Below, in pieces: positions 28,156-36,681 of a stretch of DNA of 64,000 nucleotides. This DNA comes from Ignavibacteriales bacterium (GTDB taxonomy: Bacteria; Bacteroidota; Ignavibacteria; Ignavibacteriales; Ignavibacteriaceae): contig JADJEI010000001.1 in the NCBI GenBank assembly GCA_016709155.1, positions 310,001 to 374,000 on the forward strand. Direction: 5' to 3'. The notes below the pieces were generated by a model that saw only the letters and a list, made by a program, of their open reading frames with translations, ran no database searches and had not been told where the DNA came from. Position numbers and translations under genes: made by a program. How positions within the stretch are numbered: position 1 is the first letter of the stretch; each line of letters opens with the position of its first letter.

Positions 28156-29541
28156 TTGACTGAAAATAAAATGCAAAACACAAAAGATAAAATTTTAGTA
28201 ATTGATGATGACCAATCAATTCGAAAAACCCTTTCGAGCTATCTGAAAAAATTGAATTATGAAGTCTATTCGGCAGAGAACGGAATTCAAGGAATTGAAA
28301 TTGCAAAATCTGAACTGCCCGACTTAGTAATCACTGATATAAAAATGCCTGAGGCGGACGGATTTGAAGTTTTAAAAAGAGTAAAAGAAATTGACAGTCA
28401 TATTCACGTAATTATGATTACCGCTTTTGATGATATGCACAGTACTGTTAAAGCGATGCAGCAAGGCGCATACGATTATATAGAAAAGCCTCGCGAAATT
28501 GATAAACTAAAAATTACTATAAATCGTGCTCTTGAAAATAAAAGGATGAGCGAAAAGCTTTCTTCTTTTATTCTTGATGAATCTGATGAATACAAATTAG
28601 AGAATACTTTAATTGGTAAATCATCATCCATGAAAAAGGTTTACAAAAAAATCGGACAGACATCATCAAGCCGGGTAACTGTATTAATCGAAGGCGAAAG
28701 CGGTACTGGAAAAGAATTAGTTGCCAGAGCCATTCACTACAGCGGAATTACGAAAGATAATCCCTTTATTCCTGTTAACTGCACAGCACTAACTGAATCT
28801 TTATTAGAAAGCGAATTGTTTGGACATGTAAAAGGTGCATTCACCGGTTCGATAAGAGATAAAAAAGGAAAGTTTGAGTTAGCAGAGAAAGGGACAATTT
28901 TTCTTGATGAAATTTCCGAAATATCTCCCAACCTTCAAGTGCAATTGCTTAGGTTGCTGCAGCAGAAAGAATTTGAACGAGTGGGAGGTGAAACTTTAAT
29001 CCCGATGAAAGCAAGAATTATTGCCGCCACTAATAAAGATTTGCACAAGCTTGTTCAGGAAGGAAAATTTCGAGAGGATTTATACTTCAGGTTAAAAGTA
29101 GTATCGATAAATCTTCCTCCACTTCGTGAACGGCTTGAAGATATTCCTCTTTTAGTCAGTCATTTTCTTACAAAAATTAATAAAGAACTTCACAAAAATG
29201 TTACTAAAGTTCCTGACGAAGTTATGGAAATGCTGCAAAATCATTACTGGGTCGGAAATGTTCGTGAATTAGAAAATACTTTAATGCAGGCAGTTGTGCT
29301 TTCCAGTGATGATGTATTAAACAAAGAAAATATTTTGCTCCGAAAACCGGAAACTGGCGAGATAAATGAAGGAGTAAATTTTATAACCCTGTCAGAAAAT
29401 GAAAGAAATCATATAAAAAATATTCTCGATGCTGTTCAATGGGATAAGAATAAAGCGCACAAACTTTTAGGTATATCTTTACCCACTCTTTACAGTAAAA
29501 TTGAGACTTATAAACTCTCACCGTTTGAGGACAAAGCCTGA
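28156..29541 (+). CDS. Sigma-54-dependent response regulator (NtrC family)
   Basis: 461 residues from TTG at 28156 (ATG at 28171 is an alternative). The receiver domain has the acidic pair IDDDQS and phosphoacceptor Asp in DLVITDIKMPEADGF. The AAA+ domain has Walker A GESGTGKE, the sigma-54 contact loop GAFTGS (usual GAFTGA) and the Walker B region GTIFLDEISE. A Fis-type HTH (KNKAHKLLGISLPTLYSKI) ends the protein. It activates sigma-54 RNA polymerase from upstream sites; candidate target promoters lie at 30989, 39037 and 49135. It pairs with the kinase 62 bases upstream. Confidence 0.95.
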   Translation: MTENKMQNTKDKILVIDDDQSIRKTLSSYLKKLNYEVYSAENGIQGIEIAKSELPDLVITDIKMPEADGFEVLKRVKEIDSHIHVIMITAFDDMHSTVKAMQQGAYDYIEKPREIDKLKITINRALENKRMSEKLSSFILDESDEYKLENTLIGKSSSMKKVYKKIGQTSSSRVTVLIEGESGTGKELVARAIHYSGITKDNPFIPVNCTALTESLLESELFGHVKGAFTGSIRDKKGKFELAEKGTIFLDEISEISPNLQVQLLRLLQQKEFERVGGETLIPMKARIIAATNKDLHKLVQEGKFREDLYFRLKVVSINLPPLRERLEDIPLLVSHFLTKINKELHKNVTKVPDEVMEMLQNHYWVGNVRELENTLMQAVVLSSDDVLNKENILLRKPETGEINEGVNFITLSENERNHIKNILDAVQWDKNKAHKLLGISLPTLYSKIETYKLSPFEDKA

Positions 29542-29547
29542 TTGAAT

Positions 29548-30794
29548 ATGGAAATAAATTTTAACTCTATCATTAAACAATATAAAGATGACAAGGAATC
29601 AGTTTATAACACCTGGTTTATCAATAATGAGGATAGACTAAAAGCCTTTCGCTCCATCAGGCGAGGTGTAATACAAGTAGTTGAAGACATCAAACAAAAA
29701 AATTTGGCAATGATTTTAAAGGTAGTTCGCTTGAATTTGTTCTAACTTGCATTACTGAACAGAAACAAGTTTTTGAAGGGGCGGCACATCCTTTTTACTG
29801 GAAACCAAAGTTGAGAATTCCTGATATTTACGAAAATGAAAATAATAAAATAACCTTTGGTCAATTCCTGGGAAATGTTCTCTGCGCTGCAAAAGAAGAA
29901 CAAGTAATTAAAGAAATAATCAAAATAGACACTTGTAAAATTAAAGGTCTTGGTCCGGCAGTAGCCAGTATTTTATATTTTCTTCATCCGACATTTATTC
30001 CTCCATTTAACACGGCAATTATTAAAGGGTTCAATTATTTATTCAAGGATAAAAAGAAACTAGGTTCTTGGGAGGACTATTTAAAAATCCGGGAAGTAAT
30101 AGTTGAAACTAATAAGATGTATCAACAAGAATTTTCTCTTGATTTGGGAGCGTTTGCGGGATTATTATATGAAATTGGGACACAAAGACTTTTAGTGGGA
30201 AGTGATGAATATATTACAGATGATGAACGAAAAAAGTTAGAATCGCTTTTTCATAAACGACAAAAAGAAATTATTGAAGAAAAGAAAGAAGAAAGCTTGC
30301 ATTCCGAAATGCAATATCATTTACTAAAAATAGGGAAAGCTCTGGGATATGATGTAATTTGTGCCAGAAATGATTTATCGAAATCTTACATAGATTCAAA
30401 ATTTTCATTCCTATGTTTGAATACATTCCCAATTATTTCAGTAGATAAAGAAACTCTAAATACAATTCAATTGGTTGATGTTCTTTGGTTTAAAAAAGAC
30501 ACTAACAATATTGTTGGAGCTTTCGAAGTAGAAAAAAGCACAAGTATATATTCGGGGATTTTAAGACTAACAGATTTGGCTTACTCAATTGCAGACGGGG
30601 ATGAAGTATTTTATATAATTATCCCCGACAGCAGGGAAAGGGATGTTATTTTACAGCTCAGCAGACCTTCAATAAAAAAAATATCTGTCCCTTTAAAATA
30701 TATTTTGTTTTCTGAACTGAGAGCAAATTGTGATGCAATATGCAAATTTGGCGACACACATTTTATTATGGAAAAGATTGCAAAGTCTGTATGA
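29548..30794 (+). CDS. Putative PD-(D/E)xK nuclease-like protein, frameshifted
   Basis: Two frames (29548 to about 29700, then to 30794) read as one protein of about 415 residues if one A is added to the A7 run near 29697. The bridging chain is FGNDFKGSSLEFVLTCITEQ, then QVFEGAAHPFYWKPKLRIPD. A middle segment IKGLGPAVASILYFLHP resembles a helix-hairpin-helix. The C-terminal part has VDVLWFKK...IVGAFEVEKSTSIYSG, with the D...ExE/K spacing of PD-(D/E)xK nucleases. Restriction-like function is inferred only; no known subfamily is assigned. Confidence 0.55.
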
Positions 30795-30900
30795 AATTCT
30801 CCATCGCCAAAGAAATAAATTTCTTCCCTGTTTAGAATAATAAATTTATCTTCATTTACTTTAAAAAAGATTATACGCTCTCCAAAAAAAATTTAAGAGT
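30795..30900. other. Intergenic DNA after the nuclease-like gene
   Basis: AT-rich spacer leading into the duplicated promoter region. No gene is seen. Confidence 0.35.
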
Positions 30901-31006
30901 TTTAAAAATATTTAAACTCCTTAAAATCTCCTTCTAAAAATCTAGCCTAAAAAGTTCTATTTCATTTCAATAATACAATAATTCACTTTGGCATTATACT
31001 TTCATA
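30901..31006 (+). promoter_or_regulatory. Sigma-54-type promoter region P1 with upstream motif
   Basis: The core TGGCAT-N5-TTTC at 30989-31003 has the -24 GG and -12 C at the correct spacing; consensus TTGC is changed to TTTC. About 88 bases upstream is TTTAAAAATATTTAAACTCC, a candidate activator site. The 106-bp region is almost identical to 38949-39054. It precedes the SPFH lipoprotein gene by about 95 bases. Confidence 0.7.
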
Positions 31007-31099
31007 TAAAAAATTAAGTAAAAACAAAAACTTCTGTAAGAAATTGTTCACTTAGTAGAACATAGCAGAAGTAAAATTTTACTCGAAGGAGAAAAAACA

Positions 31100-31900
31100 A
31101 TGAAAGCACAATCATTGATTGTCATTAGCCTGCTTGCAATAGTTTTGACGGTAGGCTGTGGAACAACAATTCCTGACGGTTACGAGGGACTCTATTGGGG
31201 ACACTATAGTGGTGTGGATACTACAGTTTACAGTAACGAGTTCAAGTGGGCTTGGGTATGGAATAGTGTCATTTTGTATGACGTCCGATGGAAAACACAG
31301 AGTGAGAAGGTTGACATTCTTTCACTAGACGATCTACATATGGAGGTAGAGGTTGCTCTTCGGCTACGACCTATCCCCTATGAGTTGTATTTATTACATA
31401 ACGAGATTGGTCAAGAGTATTACACTGAAGTTGTTCAACAGCAATTTCGTTCTATCGCAAGAGCGGTATTCTCTCAGTACAGTTACACGGATATACCGAA
31501 GGAGAGCCTCAAGATTCAAAATGCGATCTTAGCTCAGCTCAAAGAGAACCTTAAGAACAAGCATCTTGAACTGGATGCTGTAGAAATCAAGCATGTAGAC
31601 TATCCTGAACTAGTTAAACAGGCTGCAGATCTAAAACTTGCAACTGAACAGAAACTGCTGCAGAAGGAATACGAGCTAAAGATTGCCGAGAAAGATGCTA
31701 CAATCAAAATCATCGAGGCAAAAGGTCAACAGACGGCTCAGAAAATAATTGACAGCACGCTGACCCCGACCTATTTACAATATCGCGCTCTTGATATTCA
31801 GAAGGAATTAGCTAAAAGTGGTAATTCGTCTTTCTATTTTGTGCCCGTAGGTGTCAATGGTATTCCCATTATTCTTGAGACGGGAATGGAGAAAAAGTAA
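31100..31900 (+). CDS. SPFH/prohibitin-like lipoprotein
   Basis: 266 residues. The N-terminus is a lipoprotein signal (hydrophobic core then TVGCG, lipidated Cys near residue 20). The body follows the SPFH/Band 7 pattern: an N-terminal beta domain (PDGYEGLYWG ... VDILSLDDLHMEVEVALRLR), then ARAVFSQYSYTDIPKES, then a long charged coiled coil (LKLATEQKLLQKEYELKIAEK). It would be anchored in the cell envelope and probably oligomerises. Strong Shine-Dalgarno AAGGAG precedes the ATG. It is the first gene behind promoter P1. Confidence 0.8.
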   Translation: MKAQSLIVISLLAIVLTVGCGTTIPDGYEGLYWGHYSGVDTTVYSNEFKWAWVWNSVILYDVRWKTQSEKVDILSLDDLHMEVEVALRLRPIPYELYLLHNEIGQEYYTEVVQQQFRSIARAVFSQYSYTDIPKESLKIQNAILAQLKENLKNKHLELDAVEIKHVDYPELVKQAADLKLATEQKLLQKEYELKIAEKDATIKIIEAKGQQTAQKIIDSTLTPTYLQYRALDIQKELAKSGNSSFYFVPVGVNGIPIILETGMEKK

Positions 31901-31973
31901 TAGTGCGGTGTTTACAAAATTTTTGCAGGACGCAATCCGTAAAACATTGCGCCCTACCTTAAATAAATCATAA

Positions 31974-32004
31974 ACCAACCGCCTCTCTTATTGCCACGGT
32001 TGGT
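31974..32004 (+). terminator. Hairpin between the SPFH gene and the multiheme cytochrome
   Basis: Stem ACCAACCG/CGGTTGGT with a 15-base loop, followed by ATCATTTAAAAATAAATACGGA. The same arrangement recurs at 34227-34255 with a compensatory stem change (CCAACCG to CCAGCCG). It may be a terminator without a long U tract, or a leader element of the downstream gene. Confidence 0.55.
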
Positions 32005-32033
32005 ATCATTTAAAAATAAATACGGAGTTTGTT

Positions 32034-34167
32034 ATGAATAAGATTGCTTCTTCCATGTGGGGAATCAACAAAGGCTCTTTAGCTATAATAATCTTTCTGA
32101 TTGCAGGAATGACTTCTACATTCGCACAAATAGCAAATATAGTTACAGAAGCTGTTTCTCCCTACAAACTTCAAACATTGGGTATAAATACTAATTCGGT
32201 TTCTTCCGGATTGAATAATGTTCCTAATGGAACTTATGTTTATCTATCTGCAAAAAATATTGGTAATATTGAACCTATAAATTCAGCTGTATTTGAAGTG
32301 TTATCGCAACCGCCCGGTTCCAATATTGCTCTTGAAATTATTAATCCTATATGGGTGCAATTCAGACCTGAGGTAAAAGGTCCATATATAATAAAGTTAA
32401 CAATTACAACATCAGGCGGTACGGACGATACAACTAAGACAATTTACGCTGCGGATTTTATAGGGGTAGGAAATTTCGAGGGTATATCAGGTCAGTTCCC
32501 GAAATGTATGACTTGTCATCAGTCATCGCCGGAATTTTCTGAAATGTTTGATCGCTGGCAGGTTTCCGGTCACGCACAGATGTTTAAGCTAATGATTACC
32601 CAAGGTCCTTCTAATTATGGCACTTCGTGTTTTAACTGCCACACCACCGGAACTGATAAATACATTGCAACTAATAACGGCGGTTTTGATGATATGGCTG
32701 CTGCACTGGGTTGGGTATGGCAAGGACCACCAAGTCCAGGTAAATGGGATTCGCTTAAAACAGATTATCCCGACTTAGCTAATCTTGCAACCATTGGGTG
32801 CGAAAGCTGCCACGGACCAGGAAGTGAGCATGCATTTAATGGTGGAAATACTGACATGATTCAAATTTCCATTGACGCAGGAAATTGTGCTCAATGTCAT
32901 GATAATCCTGCGAGTCAAAACAAAGTTGCTCAGTGGGAGAATTCATTGCACTCAAACCTTGTTTGGTCAAGTTCATTTGCACAAGGTTCTGAATCTCAAA
33001 CAAATGACTTGAATAATTGTATCAGATGCCATGACGGTCAAGGCTTTGTTAATTTTACCAAAGAGCAGGCTACAAATACAACTGAGATGATACAAGCAAA
33101 TCAGAAGATGATCACCTGTGCAGTTTGCCACGATCCCCATGGTAACAGTAACGAATATTCTTTAAGATTTACACCGGCTGGCTCCGATACATTGGGGAAT
33201 GGTTATCGCTACACCGAGGGAGGTAGGGGGCCAAACATGTATGAATTGCCATAAATCCAGAAGAGATAATATTACTTATGTTCAAACAAACCTTACTTCA
33301 GCATATTGGGGACCTCACGAATCACCTCAGACGGATGTTTTTTTGGGACAGAATGCTGCGGAATTCGATTCTCCTTTTCTATCTAGCCCGCATAAATTCG
33401 CTGTAACAAACGCTTGCGTCGACTGCCACATGGTTGCGACACCCGATACTGGAAATGTCAATCGTGATCTGGTAGGCGATCACACCTGGAATCTTCACAA
33501 TGAAGAAAACAATTATTACCACACAACTGGGTGTACAAGCTGTCACGGGATTATAACCAGTTGGGATGATTTTATTGCTGCTGAAGATTATGATAATAAC
33601 GGAACAATAGGCAGCATTCCTGAAGAAGTAGAAGGGCTTGAAAGCAATTTGAGAATTGCCTTGCCTCCGGTTGGAATAGATTCTATCTCTTGGGAATTGA
33701 TACGTGATATAAATGACTTAAGCACTAAAAAAGCATATTGGAACTACCAATTGGTTACTAATGATGGAAGCGAAGGTATGCACAACGCTATGTTCATAAT
33801 TGATGTACTGGCTAAGTCTATTCAGGCGGTTAAAGGAATAAGTTCCGCAGATGATGAACCAGAAACTCTGCCAAAGAATTATGTCCTTTTACAGAATTAT
33901 CCTAATCCATTTAACCCTTCAACGACAATTAATTATTCACTTCCTCACGAAAGTAAAGTTAGAATTATAGTTTATGATATTAATGGGCAAATTGTTGCTG
34001 AATTGATAAATGGAGTTAAACAATCTGGGAATTATGAAATAACTTTCAACACAAACTCCATTGGAAGAAGTATTGCCGCAGGCGTTTACTTCTATTCAAT
34101 TGAGGCTACTGCTACTGATGGAAAACAAGCATTCAGAGAAACAAAGAAAATGGTTCTCTTGAAATAG
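32034..34167 (+). CDS. Nine-heme c-type cytochrome with T9SS sorting domain, frameshifted
   Basis: The first frame runs 32034 to about 33230, the second to 34167. Removing one base from the G-rich run near 33226-33233 joins them as ...CMNCHKS. An N-terminal signal segment is followed by CMTCH, CFNCH, CESCH, CAQCH, CIRCH and CAVCH, then CMNCH, CVDCH and CTSCH: nine heme c sites in about 710 residues. The C-terminal ~80 residues (YVLLQNYPNPFNPSTTINYS ... KMVLLK) are a type IX secretion sorting domain, so the cytochrome is sent to the cell surface. It is a probable extracellular electron-transfer or metal/nitrogen oxyanion protein; the substrate is unknown. Confidence 0.85.
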
Positions 34168-34226
34168 TGCCAAATGGCATATTGATAAATAATGACAAAT
34201 GATGTAATAAGAAAATAAATCATTAA

Positions 34227-34255
34227 CCAGCCGTCACGTTTGTTGCGACGGCTGG
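34227..34255 (+). terminator. Hairpin after the multiheme cytochrome gene
   Basis: Stem CCAGCCGTC/GACGGCTGG with an 11-base loop, followed by AATTATTAAAAAATAAATATGGA. It parallels the hairpin at 31974-32004 in position, stem and downstream sequence. Terminator or leader function cannot be separated from sequence alone. Confidence 0.6.
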
Positions 34256-34284
34256 AATTATTAAAAAATAAATATGGAATAAAA

Positions 34285-34746
34285 ATGAAAACATTGAAAG
34301 TAGCAGAATTATTATTGGCAGGTATATTTTTTTTCTCATTTCAATCAAATCTATTTGCACAACATGATCACGGAACGCAGCAGCAGGGTCAAATGAATAT
34401 GCAAATGAATCAAATGCAGAATGTTGTGAATAGAATGGATGATATATCAAAGCGCATGGATGATATGATGCAGCAACATCAGAATATGGGGACGCAACAG
34501 AATATGCAAGGTATGAAGCACGAAAATATGATGTCCATGATGAAATATATGGACCAGATGTCAGGTGATATGAAAAATATGACCCAGCAAATGAAATATA
34601 TGATGGATGATAAAGAGCTAATTAATAACTACGAATTCAGAGACATGTTGGGAGACTTGATAGATAATATGGATGAGATAATGGATAATTTCGAAAATAT
34701 GATGGATAATATTGATGAAACTCAAAAACTCATGCAAGAAAGGTAA
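34285..34746 (+). CDS. Methionine-rich secreted coiled-coil protein, copy 1
   Basis: 153 residues from the ATG at 34285 (an upstream in-frame start lies inside the hairpin and is rejected). The signal peptide (MKTLKVAELLLAGIFFF) ends at LFAQ. The mature chain is dominated by Met, Gln, Asp and Asn with heptad-like MxxM repeats (MNMQMNQMQNVVNRMDDISK). Met-rich periplasmic proteins commonly bind Cu(I) or Ag(I); that role is inferred from composition and neighbours. A similar protein lies at 58872. The next gene follows 4 bases later. Confidence 0.65.
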   Translation: MKTLKVAELLLAGIFFFSFQSNLFAQHDHGTQQQGQMNMQMNQMQNVVNRMDDISKRMDDMMQQHQNMGTQQNMQGMKHENMMSMMKYMDQMSGDMKNMTQQMKYMMDDKELINNYEFRDMLGDLIDNMDEIMDNFENMMDNIDETQKLMQER

Positions 34747-34750
34747 AAAA

Positions 34751-35704
34751 ATGAAAAACAAATACTTATCCCTTGTTATACTTTCCTTCTTTTCGGTAGG
34801 AATGTTTGCACAGAGTGATAAAAACGCCGAAGCCTTATTTAACCAAGGTGAAGCTTATTTCCAGGAAGACAATTTTAATGAAGCCAAAAAAGTGTTTATA
34901 GATTACCTTGAAGAATCCCCCGAAGATATCAAAGCCTTAATATACCTATCCCAAATAGCTATGTCACAGCAAAATATTCCTTCCATAAAATTTTATAATG
35001 AAAGGATTCTCAGCTTAGATATAAAGAATGTGGATGCGTTAATTATCCTTGGAGTGATCTATTCTATCCAAATGGATTTTAATACAGCTAAAGATTTTTT
35101 GAATAAGGCAATAACAATTCAGCCCGACAATGCATCTGCACTTTTTAATCTTGGGATTGTTTATGGTACAGCAGGTGAATTATATAATGCAGTAATTGCT
35201 TTGAATAAAGCGGCTGAAATAGAACCTGGAAACGGGAAGATATTTGAAGCACTCGGGATGTTCTATCTTCAAAATGATCTTACTGATGAAGCTGAAATCT
35301 ATTTTAAGAAATCTTTAGTTATAAGCCCGAATTTAATTGAAGCAAGAAAAGGACTAATCATTTTATACCAGAGTCAAAACAAGCTGGAAAATTCTATGCT
35401 TTATATTCAGGAGCTTGAAAAACTTTCACCCGATCTGCCTCAGTTATATCTTATTAAAGCTAATCAGGAATATCTCGTAGGAAGATATAAAGACGCTGTA
35501 AAATCTGTAATGATTGAATTAGAAAAATATCCTGATGACGCAGATGCTTATTATTTGCTTGCTAATTTATATGAAATAATGGGTGATAAATCCAAATCGA
35601 GTGAAGCCTTCTCAATTGCAGAAAAATTATTAAATCGGAATCCTGGTTTTTTTGAAAGTGCTTCGCCCTTAAATATGTATTTGGGTAGTTCTTTAAATAA
35701 GTAA
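34751..35704 (+). CDS. Secreted TPR-repeat protein, copy 1
   Basis: 317 residues from ATG 34751. The signal peptide (LSLVILSFFSVGMFAQ) is followed by about seven tetratricopeptide repeats, for example ALIILGVIYSIQMDFNTAKD and NASALFNLGIVYGTAGELYN. TPRs mediate protein-protein contacts. The gene at 57632 is a clear paralogue, also next to a Met-rich secreted protein, so the two types probably work together. Confidence 0.8.
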   Translation: MKNKYLSLVILSFFSVGMFAQSDKNAEALFNQGEAYFQEDNFNEAKKVFIDYLEESPEDIKALIYLSQIAMSQQNIPSIKFYNERILSLDIKNVDALIILGVIYSIQMDFNTAKDFLNKAITIQPDNASALFNLGIVYGTAGELYNAVIALNKAAEIEPGNGKIFEALGMFYLQNDLTDEAEIYFKKSLVISPNLIEARKGLIILYQSQNKLENSMLYIQELEKLSPDLPQLYLIKANQEYLVGRYKDAVKSVMIELEKYPDDADAYYLLANLYEIMGDKSKSSEAFSIAEKLLNRNPGFFESASPLNMYLGSSLNK

Positions 35705-36115
35705 ACTTTCTTCGAGGTATTATCCGGAAAAGATTGCGCTTACATTAAATCGGATTTGTATTGGGAAAAATGTATGGATAAGATTTCATTATGAGGATCG
35801 AAATGATGAATATGATGATGAAAAAATGTAAAGAAGGCAATGATGGAGATGTATAAAACGATGATGGGTAATCCTGAAATGTATGAAATGATGATGAACA
35901 TGATTAACGGTGAAAGTAGTAAGATGAAACACGATATGATGAAGAATTCGACTAATGAATCAGAGCATAAATCTTAGCATCATTAATTGCTTACAAAAGC
36001 TAATTAATTGAGCTGCATTAGTGCCGGTGTAATTATAATAATAATACTCTTTATGTTCAGATATTTTTAAGAACATACTAACTAAGTACTAAACTCTATA
36101 TTCAAGGAGATTACA
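35705..36115. other. Intergenic region holding a broken Met-rich frame
   Basis: Apart from the Met-rich frame at 35791-35977 described separately, the region is AT-rich. It ends with AAGGAG, the Shine-Dalgarno of the 36116 gene. No sigma-54 core is seen. Confidence 0.35.
35791..35977 (+). pseudogene. Short Met-rich protein, apparently frameshifted
   Basis: ATG at 35791 opens MRIEMMNMMMKKCKEGNDGD and then a stop. In another frame 35840-35977 encodes 45 residues (MMEMYKTMMGNPEMYEMMMN ... ESEHKS). Together they look like one small Met-rich metal-binding protein broken by an indel near 35830-35850. There is no signal peptide on what remains, so the true start may be lost. Confidence 0.4.
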
Positions 36116-36607
36116 ATGAAACGAATTGTTTTTTTTATTGCGCTGTTGCTTGTTCTAACATCCAGCAATGGCTTCTCTCAACATCACGGCGGTGCAGTGA
36201 ACAATGGTAATAGAAAAGACCCTGCAACGGCTGCGCTGCTTTCGATTCAACCGTTGCCTTTTGATTTAGGAAATTTTTACATCGGCAATTGGGAACGTGG
36301 AATTCTCTACACAACTGCAGAACTTATCCTTTTTATACCAGCAGCCGTTTTGCTCGGACGCAATGGCTGGTCAGGGGGAATGCATAATTATTCAAATTAC
36401 CATGACTCAGATTATCGCCCTTCATGGACCTCAACAGAACGGACCCAATTCTATTATTTGGTGGCGGGATACGTAGTAGTAAAGATAATTAGCGCATTTG
36501 ATGCGGGGTATTCGGCTGAACGATATAATCAGAATATCTCGTTATGCTACGATGAGCAGCATAAAACTGCGATGCTTTCATTGAGCATCCCGCTTAATTC
36601 ATTTTAA
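36116..36607 (+). CDS. Secreted/membrane protein of unknown function
   Basis: 163 residues, good Shine-Dalgarno (AAGGAG). The signal peptide (MKRIVFFIALLLVLTSSNGF) is followed by QHHGGAVNN. Two hydrophobic segments follow (TTAELILFIPAAVLLG and FYYLVAGYVVVKIISAFDAG). I do not recognise a family; it resembles small DUF5683-type membrane proteins only loosely. It lies in the metal island, and the His-rich mature start fits metal exposure. Confidence 0.5.
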   Translation: MKRIVFFIALLLVLTSSNGFSQHHGGAVNNGNRKDPATAALLSIQPLPFDLGNFYIGNWERGILYTTAELILFIPAAVLLGRNGWSGGMHNYSNYHDSDYRPSWTSTERTQFYYLVAGYVVVKIISAFDAGYSAERYNQNISLCYDEQHKTAMLSLSIPLNSF

Positions 36608-36681
36608 GGAAAGTATCGGAGTGCGGAGAAAAAATTATTGTTTCCAAGCGTTTACGAAAAAAAGTTGATTAAAAAACGAGA

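Noticed and set aside
34170..34190. TGGCATATTG as a further sigma-54 site
   Set aside because: The -12 element at the required spacing is missing.
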